From the NCBI GenBank assembly GCA_030035585.1, contig CM057482.1:57974828-58038827 (forward strand): a stretch of 64,000 nt of DNA, in the 5' to 3' direction. Below, in pieces: positions 12,872 to 24,437 of the stretch. The notes beneath the pieces are model-generated. The model was not told the DNA's origin. It ran no database searches and saw only the letters and a list, made by a program, of their open reading frames with translations. The stretch is from Dugong dugon (taxonomy: Eukaryota > Chordata > Mammalia > Sirenia > Dugongidae). Made by a program: the position numbers and the translations under genes. Position 1 is the first letter of the stretch; every line of letters begins with the position of its first letter.

Positions 12872-13810
12872 CTTCTGTCTTTATGATTGATTTTTAGTTT
12901 TCAATGAACAATGATCAGTTTATCCTAGAGACAGGATCCTTAAGTGGTGGTTTTAAAAAAAAATCCTTGGTTTATACTACATTTTACAAATGGGAATTTT
13001 TTCCCAATTTCTCTCTACTGACAAACACTAAATGATCATCCAGACTTTTGAATAGATAAAAAACATGCTTAGTTGTTTTTTTCCTAATATGTGGCTTGTC
13101 ATGTTGATATGTTTCTGAATGGTGCAAGAGAAAAAGTGGCTTTCCATGGCTTCCTGGGCCATAGAAAGACTGAAAAGGAAGAAAAGAAAGAAAAAAGAAA
13201 AAAAAAAAAAAGAAAGGAAAGGAAACATTAGGCTTTGCTTTGCTACTCACATTTAGCTCCCAGCCCAAGAGGTTGAGGCTGAAGAACAGAGTGGCTGAGG
13301 AGCACACCAGAGACTGCACAGCTAATGGGTGGGAAGCAGGACTCAAAGCAAGTAGCTTCATTCCAGAGACCAAGGTGTTCATCACACACTGCACACTAGA
13401 TAACAAAAGCACTATTTTGAAGCAAGTCAAGAGGTGAGGGAGATGTGTCTGTACCCTAAAGGACTGTTGAGGTATATTTTATTCTACTACTGAAGTAAGC
13501 ATTATTTCTTCTTTTGTTTATGTAAAATAGTTTACATTTCAAAAGTAATGCATGAATATGCTTCCAAACTAAAAACAAAAACAAAAAAAAAACAAGCATA
13601 TTGAGTAGAGAAGTATATTATGCAAAACAGTAATTTTTTCTGCCTACCCCTATCCCCACAATTCTGCTTCTATTCCTATGTGCAAGCTGTTAACAGTTTG
13701 AAGGAGTTTAATGTACATTTAATCAATGTGTTTAAATGCCTATGTGCACATGCACACACATTACTCTACAGAGTTCTCTGAGAGATTTTCCTGTGTAAGG
13801 TTGTTCATTC
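11801..13810. other. Mostly unique sequence; poly(A) tract at 12847-12871
   Basis: No gene or clear repeat is visible. There is a 25-base A run at 12847-12871 and A/G-rich simple sequence around 13170-13225. A minus-strand ORF at 12984-13430 simply reads through the A/G-rich patch as a phenylalanine run and has no recognisable domain. Confidence 0.45.
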
Positions 13811-14115
13811 ACCTTGTGTTTATTAATCCCTTGCCCTTGCTAGTTACTGAGCATACAGATGAGAAGACGTAAATGTTTTTAAACTGTAAGCACTAAGAAG
13901 CAATATTGACAAGTCCAGTTTTCTGAGGAAAAAGAGAAGGTTTCCATGGGAGACAATTACTTGGGAACCTACTTCACATTGATGATTAGGAAAGATCTTC
14001 CTGAGAAAGAGATGGATAAACTGAGGTTTGAAGAGTGAGTGAGAGTTAGCCTGGCAGATAGATATGCGGAAGACAATCCTATGACAAGGAACAGCATGTG
14101 CAAAGGCACAAGGCA
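13811..14115 (+). mobile_element. L2 LINE relic
   Basis: GATAAACTGAGGTTTGAAGA, then GACAAGGAACAGCATGTGCA and AAGGCACAAGGCAGGAG match the L2-like stretch usually seen as GAGCTGAGACCTGAA... GGGAACAGCAAGTGCAAAGG. Strongly diverged. Confidence 0.5.
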
Positions 14116-14777
14116 GGAGGCACCCTACTGCACTGGAGGAACTCAACATTAATGTTGGGTTGGGAGAGAGCCTTAGAGAGGAGGAGCGCATGGCAGACAT
14201 ATAATTAAAGCTCCATTTACATCTACATTTTTCTCTTTATCTAATCATTGATTCCATATATACTGTGGTACGGATACATGATGAGGTGTCGACAAATGTC
14301 TGTTGGGAAGATATTCAGTAGTTTCCCATTTTTCACTGGTGCTAAGAGTAAAGCAACCAAAATCTCTGTTCATATTTAAGAAACTGTCATACTGTTTTCC
14401 AGAGTGGGTGTACCATTTTGCATTCCCAGGAACAGTGTAAGAATGACAATTTTTCTGCATCCTCTCCAGAATTTGGAGTTATCACTAATTTTTTGTTTTT
14501 GCCATTCTGATGAGTGTGTAGTGATATGATAGCAGTTTTAATTTGCATTTCCCTAATAACTAAGGATGTTGAAAATATTTTTATGTGCTTATTTGCCATC
14601 TATATTGCTCTTCTGTGAAATGCCTGTTCATGTCTTTTGTCCATTTCCTAACTGGATTGTTTTCTTAACATTCAGTTTTAAGAACTTTTTAAATACTCTA
14701 TATAGAGTCCTTTGTTGGAAATGAGGTTTTCTAATACTTTCTCCAAGTCTAATTTATCTTCTCTATGGGGTTCTTCA

Positions 14778-14991
14778 AGGAACCCTGGTGGCACTGTGGT
14801 TAAGTGCTCAGCAGCTAACAGAAAGGTCACTGATTCCAACCCACCAGCTGCTCCATGGCAGAAAGATGTGTCAGTCTGCTTCACTAAAGATTTACAGCCT
14901 TGGAAACCCTGCGGGTCTGTTCTACTCTGTCCTGTAATGTCACTGAGTTGGCCTTGACTAGATGGCAATGAGTTTAGTTTTTGGTTTGGGA
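14778..14991 (+). mobile_element. AfroSINE 2, long form
   Basis: Begins AGGAACCCTGGTGGCACTGT and retains the internal block around GCAGAAAGATGTGTCAGTCT, so it is the ancestral long form. It is flanked by 12-bp target-site duplications TGGGGTTCTTCA (14766-14777) and TGGGGTCCTTCA (14992-15003), and L1-I resumes after it. Confidence 0.95.
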
Positions 14992-16051
14992 TGGGGTCCT
15001 TCACAGAATAAAATTTTAAAATTTTGATAAGGCTTAATTTATCAATTTTTCCTTTTATGAATCATGCCTTTGATATCTAGTGTATTAGATATCCAGATAA
15101 AGAAATTTTCTTAGTACTAGTCATTTCAAGAATTTTGCATTCCATGTGTGAGTGCATTAAATATTTTTTTCGTGTTATGGATCATGCTTTTGATGTCAAA
15201 TCTAAGAACTTTGCCTAAATCTATATCATGAAGATTTTATCCTATGTTTGTTTTTTCCTCCCAAATTTGTGGTTTTGTACTTCACATGTAAGTTCACGGT
15301 CATTTTGAGTTAAATTTTGTATAAGTTTTGAGGTATAAAGTCAAGATGCTTTATTTTTGTCCTTCGGGTTTTTTTTTTTTTTTTGTATTTGGATGAAAAT
15401 CCAGTTACTCCAGCACCATTTTTTGAAAATCTATTCTTCTTCCCTTGAATTACTTTTGCACCTTTGTCAAAAATCAGTTGTCCATACTTTCTATGCGTCT
15501 ACTTCTGGGTTCTCTATTCTATTGATATGTATGCCCATCCCTCCACTAACAGCACACTGTCTTGATTAATGTACCTATATAATAGATCTTAATACCAAGT
15601 AGAGAGATTCCACCACCATTATTCTTATTTTTCAAAACTGTTTTCCTTAGTCTCTATTCTGAGCCTTTATTTATATATTTTAAAATAAACTTATCTATGT
15701 CTACCAAAAAAAAAAAAAAATTGGGATTTTGATGGAAAATTCATTTAACTTAAAAATTAATACAGGGAGAACTGTTATATTTTCTGTGTTGAATCTTCAA
15801 ATCCATGAACACAATTGTGTCTCTACATCGAATGTCTTTAGTTTCTTACTTGAGCACTTCGTAGTTTTCAGAATACAGATCCTGTATTTGCTTTGTTACA
15901 TTCATAGCTAGATATTTCATTTTCTTTGGAGCAATTATAAATGTTCATGTGATTTTTTTTTTCAGTTACCACATGTTCTTGGTTAGTATGTACAAATATG
16001 ATTGCTTTGTGTTAATCTTGTTATCTTGTGATCTTACTGAACTCACTAGTT

Positions 16052-16291
16052 CTAGGAGTATTTTGTACATTCTTTGGGATCTTCTATGTAGACAATCATG
16101 ACATCTACAGATAGGGACGATTTCATTTCTTCCTTTCTATGCTGAATGCCTTTTTCCCTTCTTGCCTTATACTCACTGTAAGTCAGAATTGATTCAACAG
16201 CAGTTTTTTTTTTTTTTTTTTTTTTTTTTAGAACTTCCAGTACTATGTTGAAAAAGAACAGTGATAGTAGACATCCTTGCCTTGTTGCCAA
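16052..16291 (-). pseudogene. L1-I RT palm fragment with an embedded poly-lysine run
   Basis: [19 protein letters not shown] is the L1 RT signature. It is followed by a run of lysines encoded by the T tract of a truncated AfroSINE (16165-16229), after which L1 sequence resumes. A degraded catalytic motif (SVDVMIVYIEDPKE for [14 protein letters not shown]) follows. Confidence 0.85.
16165..16229 (+). mobile_element. AfroSINE 3, truncated at the 5' side
   Basis: Only the last 35 or so bases of an AfroSINE are present (TCACTGTAAGTCAGAATTGA, then TTCAACAGCAG), followed by about 27 T's. It sits between CCTTCTTGCCTTAT and AGAACTTCCAGTAC of the host L1, so it is a separate short insertion. Confidence 0.75.
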
Positions 16292-16583
16292 TTTTAGGGA
16301 GGAAGTATTCAGTCTTTCACCATCAAGTATGATGTTAGTTGTAGGTTATTTGTAGATGCTTTCTACTAATTTGAGGAAGTTTCCCTATATTCCTAATTTG
16401 CTGAAAGTTTTTATCATGGGCGTGTGTTGAATTATGCCAGATACTTTTTTCCCATCAACTGATACGACCATGTGATTTTTCTTGTTTAGCCTATTACTCT
16501 GGTGAATTACACTGATTTTTATGTTGAACCAGTCTTGCATATGTGAAATATATCCTAATTAATTGTGGTGCATAATTCTTTTT

Positions 16584-16809
16584 AAGGAGTCCCTAGATGG
16601 GGCAAATTATTAAGAGTTCATATAATAACTGAAGGGTCAGTGGTTATAACTCACAGAGAGGTGCTTGGAAGAAAGGTCTGGTGATCTGCTTCTGAAAGGT
16701 CACAGCCTTGAAAACCCTATGAAGTACAATTCTGTTCTATACATATGGGATCATAATGATTTGAACTCTACTCAATGGCCCCTGTTGTCTTTTTTTTTTT
16801 TTTTTTTTT
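16584..16809 (+). mobile_element. AfroSINE 4, long form, diverged
   Basis: Starts AAGGAGTCCCTAGATGGGGC, retains the block GGTCTGGTGATCTGCTTCTG and ends in about 19 T's. It is the most diverged SINE of the set, in keeping with the long, older subtype. Confidence 0.9.
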
Positions 16810-16834
16810 GAGGGGGTGGAGTAAGATTTTTTTT

Positions 16835-17036
16835 AAGGAGCCCTGGTGGCACAATGATTAAACACTTGGCTGCTAACTGAAAGGTCAGTGGTTTGAACCC
16901 ACCAGCTGCTCTGTGTGAGAAAGGACCTGGCGATCTGCATCTGTAAAGATTACAGCCTAGGAAACCCTATGGGACAGTTCTACTCTGTCATATAGGGTCG
17001 CTATGAGTTGGAATCAACTTGATGGCACACAACAAA
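16835..17036 (+). mobile_element. AfroSINE 5, long form
   Basis: Starts AAGGAGCCCTGGTGGCACAA and has the internal block GACCTGGCGATCTGCATCTG. It ends ATGGCACACAACAAAAT, the older CA-rich tail type, where the short copies have a GGGTTTT tail. It sits 25 bases after AfroSINE 4 in the same orientation. Confidence 0.95.
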
Positions 17037-17465
17037 ATACTTTATTTTTTTATAGATGTTGGATTCTGCCTTCTAATGTTTCATTGAGCATTTTTGCATC
17101 ACAGTTTATAAAAGTTATCAGTCTATAGTTTTCTTTTTTTGTACTGTATTTGTCTGGTTTTAGTGTCTGGTTCATAAAATGAGTTGGGAAGTATACTCTC
17201 CTATTTTATGGAGGAAATTATACAAAATTGGTGTTAATTTATCCTAAAATTTTTGGTAGAATTCTCCAGTGAAACCATTTGGGCCCAAAGATATATATTT
17301 GGGGAGATTTTAAAGTAAGAATCCATGTTTTAATGGTTATAGGACTATTCAGATTGCCTAATACATTTTGTTTGAATTTTGGCAATTTGTGGATTTCAAG
17401 GAATAGGTCCATTTCTTCCTAATTTAAAAGTTGATTGTTATAAAGCTGTTCATAGTATCCCCTTA

Positions 17466-17945
17466 TGTCATGGTTTGAATTATGTCACCCAAAAAATGTG
17501 TGTATCAGTTTGGCTGGGCCATGATTCCTGGTATTTTGTGATTTTCCTGTATGTTGTAAACCTGCCTCTATGATGTTAATGAGGGAAGATGGGTGGCAGT
17601 TGTGTTAGTAAGGCAGGACCTGATCTACAAGACTGGACTGTGTCCTGAGGCAATGTCTTGAGATATAAAAGACAGAAGTGAGCAGTGAGACAGGGAGACC
17701 TCATACCATCAAGAAAGCAGTGCTGGGAGCAGAGCGCGTCCTTTGGACCGGGGTCCCTGCACAGAGAAGCTCCTAGTCCGGGGGAACACTGAAGAGAAGA
17801 AGGCCGACAGAAGAACACTTCCCCTGGAGCTGATGCCCTAAATTTGGACTTTTAGCCTACTTTGACTGTGAGGAAATCAACTTCTCTTCATTAAAACCAC
17901 CCACTTGTGGTATTTCTGTTGTAGCAGCACTAGATGACTAAGACA
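17466..17945 (+). mobile_element. Solo LTR, MaLR-like afrotherian family, 5-bp TSD
   Basis: A 480-bp fossil LTR that starts TGTCATGGTTTGAATTATGT and ends TAGATGACTAAGACA, giving TG...CA termini. It is flanked by a perfect 5-bp duplication, CCTTA at 17461-17465 and 17946-17950. It lies in L1-I, whose sequence resumes directly. The 37172-37687 and 24147-24437 copies belong to the same family in the opposite orientation. There is no internal region. The exact termini make this a younger copy than the LTR at 10374. Confidence 0.85.
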
Positions 17946-18209
17946 CCTTATTATCTTCTAAATGGCTGCAACATCTGTAGTGATACCTTCTGTTTCACTC
18001 TTGATATTGGTGATTTCTGTCTTCTCTTTGTCAGTCTTGGTGTTGACTTTTTATTTACCTTTTGAAGAACAAGTTTTTTTCTTCACTAATTTCCTCTATT
18101 GTTCTCCTATTTTCTGCTCCATTGGTTTCCACTCTTGTATTATTATTAACAGTTCCATTCATTTGGCACTTGAAAAATGATGTACCATTTTCTTTTGGCA
18201 TCCATAATT

Positions 18210-18554
18210 TTAGATGAGAAATTTTCTGTCATTTGTATTAGTGTTCACCTGTAGATAATGTGTCCTTTTTCTCTGGCTGCGTCTTTCTTTGTCTTTGGTT
18301 TTCATTAATTTTATAATGATGTGTCTTTTTGTGGCTTTTGTTGAGTTCATTTTATTCACAGTCTGCTCATCCTCTTGAGTCTGTAGGCTTATGTCCTTCC
18401 CCAAATTTTGGAAGTTTTTAGCTGTTCTCTCTTCCGATACTTCTTCAGTCCCTTGCTCTTTCTCTTTTTCTGGGACACTGATGATATGAATATTAACTCT
18501 TTTCTTATTGTCATACAGGGCACTGACAGTCTCTTCTTTTTTCTTTTTTCCCAT
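18210..18554 (-). pseudogene. L1-I ORF1 C-terminal fragment
   Basis: A 114-codon piece with IHIISVPEKEKEQGTEE, NFQNLGKDISLQTQE and TKATKRHIIIKLMKTKDKER, equivalent to the RRM and C-terminal domains of L1 ORF1 (VIGVPE..E...N.F.NL...IQEA...P...SPRHIIIKL.K.KDKE). It is diverged enough to indicate an old subfamily. Confidence 0.85.
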
Positions 18555-20085
18555 TCAAATTTTTATGTTGTTTAGATTGCATAAATCCTATTAATCTATC
18601 CCTCAAATTCCCTAAGTCTATCCTCTGTCGTATCCACTCTATTATTGAGCCCATACAGTGTTGTTGTTGTTGTTTTTGCTTATTATATTTTTCTGTAATT
18701 TTTTTGTTTTTATAGCTTCTATTTCTTTGCTGAGATATATTTTTTTATTTATTTCAAAATAATTCATAGTTGTTTGTTGAAGCAGTTTTATGATGGTTGC
18801 TGTAAAATATTTGTCAGATAGTTTTAACATCTGTTCATCTCAGTGTTCACATCTGTTTATTATTTTTTCTCATTCTCATTGTAAGCTTCCTGGTTCTTGG
18901 TATGATGACTATTTTCTATTGTAGCCTGGACATTTTGGATATTATATTATGAGGCTCTGGATCCTTCTTAATCTTATTCAGCTGGCATGCCCATGTGGAG
19001 TTATAGTGCAAAGGCCAGGTGGGTGTGTATGATCAGCTTTCCCTGTGCCGTGCAAGCACCACCTCAGCAAAACTACCCCATTGCCAATGGGAGATGTAAA
19101 ATTTCAGCTCTTGCCTTGTCATACTTATACCTTCCTGGCCAAAGTGGGGCACTGTCTTGTACTACCTTTTTGCCTGTGAACAAGAGAGTGTAACCTCAAG
19201 TCCCCACTGGGCTCCACTGACATCAAGGAGGGAGGAAGCAGAGGACTGCAGGCTAAGGTGGAAGCTGAACTCCACACTAAGCACTGTTAACACCAGGGAG
19301 GGGGAAGAGAGAGGCAGAGTGCTGCCTATCCCTGCCTCATACTGCCTTGTTCAGTCTTCATGCCAGATGAGGGTAGAGACTCAGTTCCCACTGAGCCCTG
19401 CTGACTCCAGGAAGGGGAGAGGATTGGGGAACTGGAGTGCAGACTAGACTTACCTGTCTTGTACCACTTCATTCAGGCTCATTGCTGCTGGCTGGGTGTG
19501 GAGGCTTAGCTTACTACTGGACCCCAGTGACACTAACCTGGAGAGGGACTTCGACTACCTTCTGCTTCCTCTAGGTGGGGATGGGAGATCAGTTTCCCCA
19601 CGGAGTATGGGAATCAGAATGCTGCTTCCTTCTACAGGTGGAGGGTGGAGAATGAGCTCCCTGCTTGGTTCAACTGAGGCTGCTGGGGGAGAGGGGCTTT
19701 CCTTGGTTTTTGGCCAGAGCAGTGTAGATATCGCCAAATAGGTTTTCTATTGTAAGTCCACCTTCTTCCTGGTTCTTTGATTAGAGGAACAGACTTTCCT
19801 TGGATTTTTTTTTTTGTTTGTTTTGTCTAAGCCTGCTGGTAGTTCCCAGTTGGAGGCCTCTGCAGTGCCCTGACTGAGATATATGGGAAGAAGTAAGGAA
19901 ATCCAGGAACCTCACCACTTTGTTGTTCCTCAAGTCCATGGGTTCCTAGGCAGTACACTTTATTTCTTCCAGCTGTCAGAGACCTCATATGCTTGTTTAT
20001 TATATTATGTCCAGAGATTTTGAGTTGAAAGAGGGAGGATCTTGGAGCAATGGGGCTGCTCCACCTTGGCTGGAACTGGAAGTAT

Positions 20086-20887
20086 GAATTTTCTTTTTAC
20101 TCAGCAAATTTATCATCTTAAGCGTGCTTTTATTAAACTAATAAAAATATCATTTAGCATTCATTAATAATATTATCTAATAAAGTTAACAGGTAGTGTG
20201 GCAAGAGTTAGGAAGAAGATAATTTAGTGTTAAAATCAGGATGCAGCCACATTGCACAGTGAAGACTAAAATGGCATCCTTAAATAATCAGAGAATAGGG
20301 GCTTTGGAGTTAGCGCTCAAGCTTCTATTAGGGAATATTGTTCAAGTTACTAGTTACATTTGTAAAACGGGGATATTAATGAGGTATTCCATTGGATTGC
20401 TGGTTGAAGAAAGTGACAGTGATGGGCACATACAAGACATTGTGCAGTTATCATAGTTTCCATGCTAGTTCTTGTAATTTTCTAATGATCTCAAGCTAAT
20501 TTGAATGAGCTGGAAGATTTGCCTCAGCTTCCTATGCTTACTACAGTCTGAGGAAAGATGCTTCAGAGAGAGATGTGCTGCCCCTAGAGAGGTAAAGCAT
20601 GATATAAAGGCCAAAAGGCATGGTCCCCTTTGTGAGGCACATTGTTTACTTTTCCTAAAAGGAATATCATTTAGATCCAGCACTATGTCACAGCGTCTTT
20701 CAGCATCTTGCCCAATGACCTATAACGATTTGATCATCACTTTCTATTCTAAGCCTTAGAAGAGGCAAACATAACATGTCCTGACTCCTGATGACAATAG
20801 GCCCAAAAATGAATCAATAGAAAATGTAGCAGGAGGGATTCAGGCAGCACTTAGTGAGCCTATGGAGGATAAAACCCCAAGAGTGGC
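20086..20887. other. Unique sequence, no gene seen
   Basis: No recognised repeat or exon. Short ORFs here have no identifiable domain. Confidence 0.45.
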
Positions 20888-21027
20888 AGAGTGGTTCTCA
20901 GAGTGTGGTCTCTAGACTGCAGGCTTCTGTGAGAAACCCAAATCCCAGATCTCACCCAGATCTACTGAGTCAGAACCTGGGGAGGGCCCAGCAATCTGTG
21001 TCATAGCAGGTGTTTGAGAACCACTGA
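20888..21027 (+). mobile_element. MER5A-like hAT MITE
   Basis: A 140-bp element with inverted termini CAGAGTGGTTCTCA and TGAGAACCACTG, and the internal MER5A segments GATCTACTGAGTCAGAACCT and GGGCCCAGCAATCTGTGT. This non-autonomous hAT family is ancient in eutherians. Confidence 0.9.
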
Positions 21028-21649
21028 GGTGGAATATTCTTCCCAGGGTAAACAAATAAACAAACAAAAGTATATGATTTTTTAAAATTTTTTAACCTTT
21101 AACCCATGAAGAAGAGAGGATATCAAATTGCTCTACAAGGTGTCTTTTCATAAGGTGACTTGGGTAATTCTTAATGACTTGTTTTTAATTTTTTTGTTTT
21201 ATTTTTCTGTTCATGCTTTGGAATTCCTGTTTGAATTCCCTCCTCCTGTAAATGGCTTCTGTTCTCTACACCTGTCCTCAGGGCTCTTCACTTTTGCACT
21301 ATCACTGTACCCCTGGGAGGGTCTCCAGAGCCCTCAGTTCCCGTGATCCCCTGACCTTTTCCCACCAGCACTGCCTTGCTACCATGCTCTCAAACTCAGC
21401 AGACTATTATCCCTGCCAGGAGCACAGTGCCATTTTAACATTTCTTTGCTCAGAGCACTGCAGGGCCTTCCTGTTGTCTGACAAATTATGACTGCTTTGC
21501 TCTAGGATCTGAGGGTGCTTGTTTCTGAAATGTGCCCCAAGCTTTTCATATCTGCAAGTGGTGGCTGCCCCCTCTACCTCCTTTCTTTTTTAAAAGGAAA
21601 CTCTCCGAAGTCAGTATATTTGTACAATGACCTTATTATTTAATTTAAT
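21028..21649. other. Unique sequence, no gene seen
   Basis: A pyrimidine-rich stretch at 21290-21500 has overlapping short ORFs but no recognisable protein, and no repeat family was identified. Confidence 0.45.
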
Positions 21650-22110
21650 GATAATATCTACCTGGTTTACTTTGTGCCAGGCTCTGTGTTATGTCCTCAA
21701 ATGTGTGATCCCCTTTTGTCCTCATGATACTCCTACAGGGTAACAGGCACACAAAGAAAGGGTTAAGACCCGGGCTCTGGAGGCGTCAGCCATGTGTAAA
21801 TCTCAGCTCAGACACTGCTAGCTGGGAGTCCTTGGCAAGTACTGGACCTATGCCAATCACAGCTCCACATCATGAAATACAGGTAATGCCCTCAGAGTTG
21901 TTGCATATCTTAAATGAGATGATATATGCCTCTTAGCATGGTGGCACCGCTCACAGTAAGCATTCAGTAAGTGTTGTAGTTGGTGTTGCTATTGTTGGTT
22001 TTTAGTGTTTACTGGTTAGCATTGTTGGCTTTAGGACTTATTGCCATCCTATAATGCGAGGCTCAGTGAGTCACCCACAAACACACAGCCATCAAGCGAT
22101 CAAAGGCAGG
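21650..22110 (+). mobile_element. MIR SINE relics, apparently nested
   Basis: 21760-21990 follows the MIR pattern: a tRNA-like head, CTGCTAGCTGGGAGTCCTTG, then CATATCTTAAATGAGATGAT and AAGCATTCAGTAAGTGTTGT. The flanks (GTGCCAGGCTCTGTGTTATG before, and GAGGCTCAGTGAGTCACCC after) look like the two halves of another MIR-type relic into which it inserted. Both are strongly diverged. Confidence 0.6.
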
Positions 22111-23394
22111 AGACAGCTGGAACTCTCTGGCTGAAGTCTGTGGTTGAAACTCCTCTGTAGCACTAGAAGCGCAGGCTTGGAGGAAGAAGGGACAAAGTGG
22201 CCTTCGGGCATCGACATAATGAAAACTAAAAGGATGAAAAATCCATGGGATTTAACATTTAGTACGTTGCAACCTGCTTCTGCCTTGAACAGTCTCTGTG
22301 TTCCATTGCACTAGAAGAAGCCAGTATTCACAAGAGGGCTTGTTGAGGAGAATGCCAGCAGCACTCAGTAGCAAAATATGCCATTTTATGTGCTTAAATT
22401 GCTGCTCTCTTTAAACGTGTCTACTTGGTCTTCAAGCCTATGAGGATGAAGTGGGGAGTGGCGTGCACCCCAGAGGGAGTGGCCCCCGTGGTGCTGGCTG
22501 GCAGGATAGACTGTGCCAAAGGTGGCTGGACAAAAAGAACAACCTTTTAGCAGACTGTGCTGTGTTTTCCGATTTTGTGGTTAAATTGACAGCCATTACA
22601 TTTGTCTGTTCCTAGAAGTGGTGCACATTTATTTTAAAGTGAATGCGTTTCTTACTGTAACAGAACACAATTTTCAAAAGCATATCTCAATGCCAGGATT
22701 AGTTTGATGCCCACTGAGTGGGGCCTGGGAAACAGAATGTGTCAGACACTGGAAGGACATGAATTGTAGCCCCAAGTGAATATCCACCGCTAAAATTTGT
22801 GTGGCTGGTTTTCCTTTTTCTTTTCACACAATCCTCCGGTAATTCCTCCCTCTCCCACCCCCCACAAAAAAAAAAAAAAAAGAATGAATATTTACCAGCT
22901 CTGTAATGACTAAAACAGAGCCTTTGCAGCAGATATAATTCAGCAAGGTTTGTGGCTGACACGGCCAGGGAGGAACGTTAGTAAGGCTTACTTATCGCAA
23001 ACCATAGCCTCTTCGGCTATTGGTAGGTCATGTTCAGATCTCCTTTGTGTGGGGCTGGCAGGTCTTCCATGCTGGCTGTAAATCATCGGGCTGCAGTATC
23101 AGGTTGAATTCTATGAGCCATGTGAGGAACTCCATCTCATCAGTCTTCACCCTGAAAACCTATGTTCCGTTGAGGAGTTTATAAGAGACAAAATGTGGAA
23201 GCCATGTGTGCATTTCTGAGGAGCATGGTCCTTTTAGTCAAGTACTTGTGATATTTCTTCTATGTACTGGGTACACTATGACCCTGCTGCAGAGGCCTGA
23301 GACTCATCACTGAATACAACAAGTGAAGACACCTCTTTCCAGCAGCTTATATACTGGCATGAGAAGATAAGAGTAGCTGTTTATACCTCTTAGA
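22111..23394. other. Unique sequence, no gene seen
   Basis: Contains an A run at 22865-22881. I see no exon-like ORF and no clear repeat. Confidence 0.45.
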
Positions 23395-23575
23395 GGAGGA
23401 AGTCCACAAACTTTCCCTGTAAAAGTGCAAATAGTAAATATTTTAGACTTTGAGGGACATAGGTCTCTGTGGCAACCAGTCACCTCTGCCCTTGTAGTGA
23501 AAGCAGCCACAGACCATGTGTAAAAAAATGGATATGGCTGTGTGCCAATAAAACTTTATTAACAAAATAGATCCC
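23395..23575 (-). mobile_element. Old DNA-transposon-like interspersed repeat
   Basis: CAAATAGTAAATATTTTAGA, then GGTCTCTGTGGCAACCAGTC and CCAATAAAACTTTATTAACA follow a well-known mammalian interspersed repeat (TAGTAAATATTTTAGGCTTT... GGTCTCTGTTGCAACTACTC... CCAATAAAACTTTATTTACA). I believe it is a hAT-derived MITE but cannot name the family with certainty. Confidence 0.6.
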
Positions 23576-24146
23576 AGGATGGAAGTGACCCAAGAGCCCT
23601 AGAGTGCTGTCCATGTGCTATATTTATCACTCTCCACAAAAATCTTTATTTAAGGTCTATAAATGTACTTTAAATTTTTTATTGATGTTGCCTACATTCC
23701 CTACCACTTTTATCCAGTTGCAGCTCTTTAGCTCATTCATACTTTATGAAACATGGAAAATACCATCTCCCACATTCAGTGTAGACACCCAGTCATCCCT
23801 GTGCATCTCCCCTGGAATAATCACACTACCTTAACCAAGCATAAAGTAGAGAGGAAAATACAGCAGAACATTTGTCTTTCGCCTCTGCCTGCTGCTCAGC
23901 TAAGTGCATCTGCTTTGATTTTTAAAGAAGAGATTAAAGAGAATTGGTAGTCTGTTGAAAACCAGTAGAATACCTGGAAGTGTGCTGTGCACTCAGGACA
24001 CACAGATGTAGAGCACGGTTTTAAGTCCTTAAACATGGGCTGGAGGGGTAAGAGTGGGACAAGCAGATGCCCAGAAGAGCCAGGTGTAGTGAGGCCAGCT
24101 GATAGAGGTGTATACAGGATGCCACTGGAATGTAGTGAATAACACC
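23576..24146. other. Unique sequence, no gene seen
   Basis: No repeat or coding signal recognised. Confidence 0.4.
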
Positions 24147-24437
24147 TGTCTCGGTTATCTAGTACTGCTATAACAGAAGTACCACAAGTGGATGGCTTTA
24201 AAAAATAGAAATTTATTCTCTTACATTCTAGTAGGCTACAAGTCCAAATTCAGGGCGTCAGCTCCAGGGGAAGGCTTTCTGTCTCTGTCAGCTCTGGAGG
24301 AAGGTCCTTGTCATCAGTCTTCCCCTGGTCGAGGAGCTTCTCAGAACAGGGACCCTGGGTCCAAGTGAGGTGCTATTCTCCTGGCTCTTGTTTCTTGGTG
24401 GTATGAGGTCCCCAACTCTCTGCTCACTTCCCTTTCC
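24147..24437 (-). mobile_element. Partial MaLR-like LTR, cut by L1-B
   Basis: Same family and orientation as the LTR at 37172-37687. The plus strand begins TGTCTCGGTTATCTAGTACT and runs through GCTCTGGAGGAAGGTCCTTG to CTCTGCTCACTTCCC. The remaining 200 bp or so are absent, and the 3' tail of L1-B follows immediately. No partner half is found beyond the L1 block. Confidence 0.8.

Larger units (their letters stand above)
14240..20085 (-). mobile_element. L1-I, old L1 with five later insertions
   Basis: A diverged minus-strand L1 (L1M-like). From right to left it has a 5' end at about 20085 (plus strand ...CCACCTTGGCTGGAACTGGAAG), a 5' UTR to about 18600, ORF1 C-terminal sequence (18210-18554), ORF2 linker (17951-18180), RT N-terminal part (17037-17460), RT palm (16052-16291) and ORF2 C-terminal part to about 14240. 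The endonuclease region between ORF1 and the linker is missing, so there is an internal deletion of more than 1 kb. The 3' UTR is also missing. It is interrupted by three full AfroSINEs, one truncated AfroSINE and one LTR, so it predates all of these. Confidence 0.85.

Noticed and set aside
12984-13430. 148-codon minus-strand ORF
   Set aside because: Phenylalanine-rich translation of an A/G simple repeat, without a recognisable domain.
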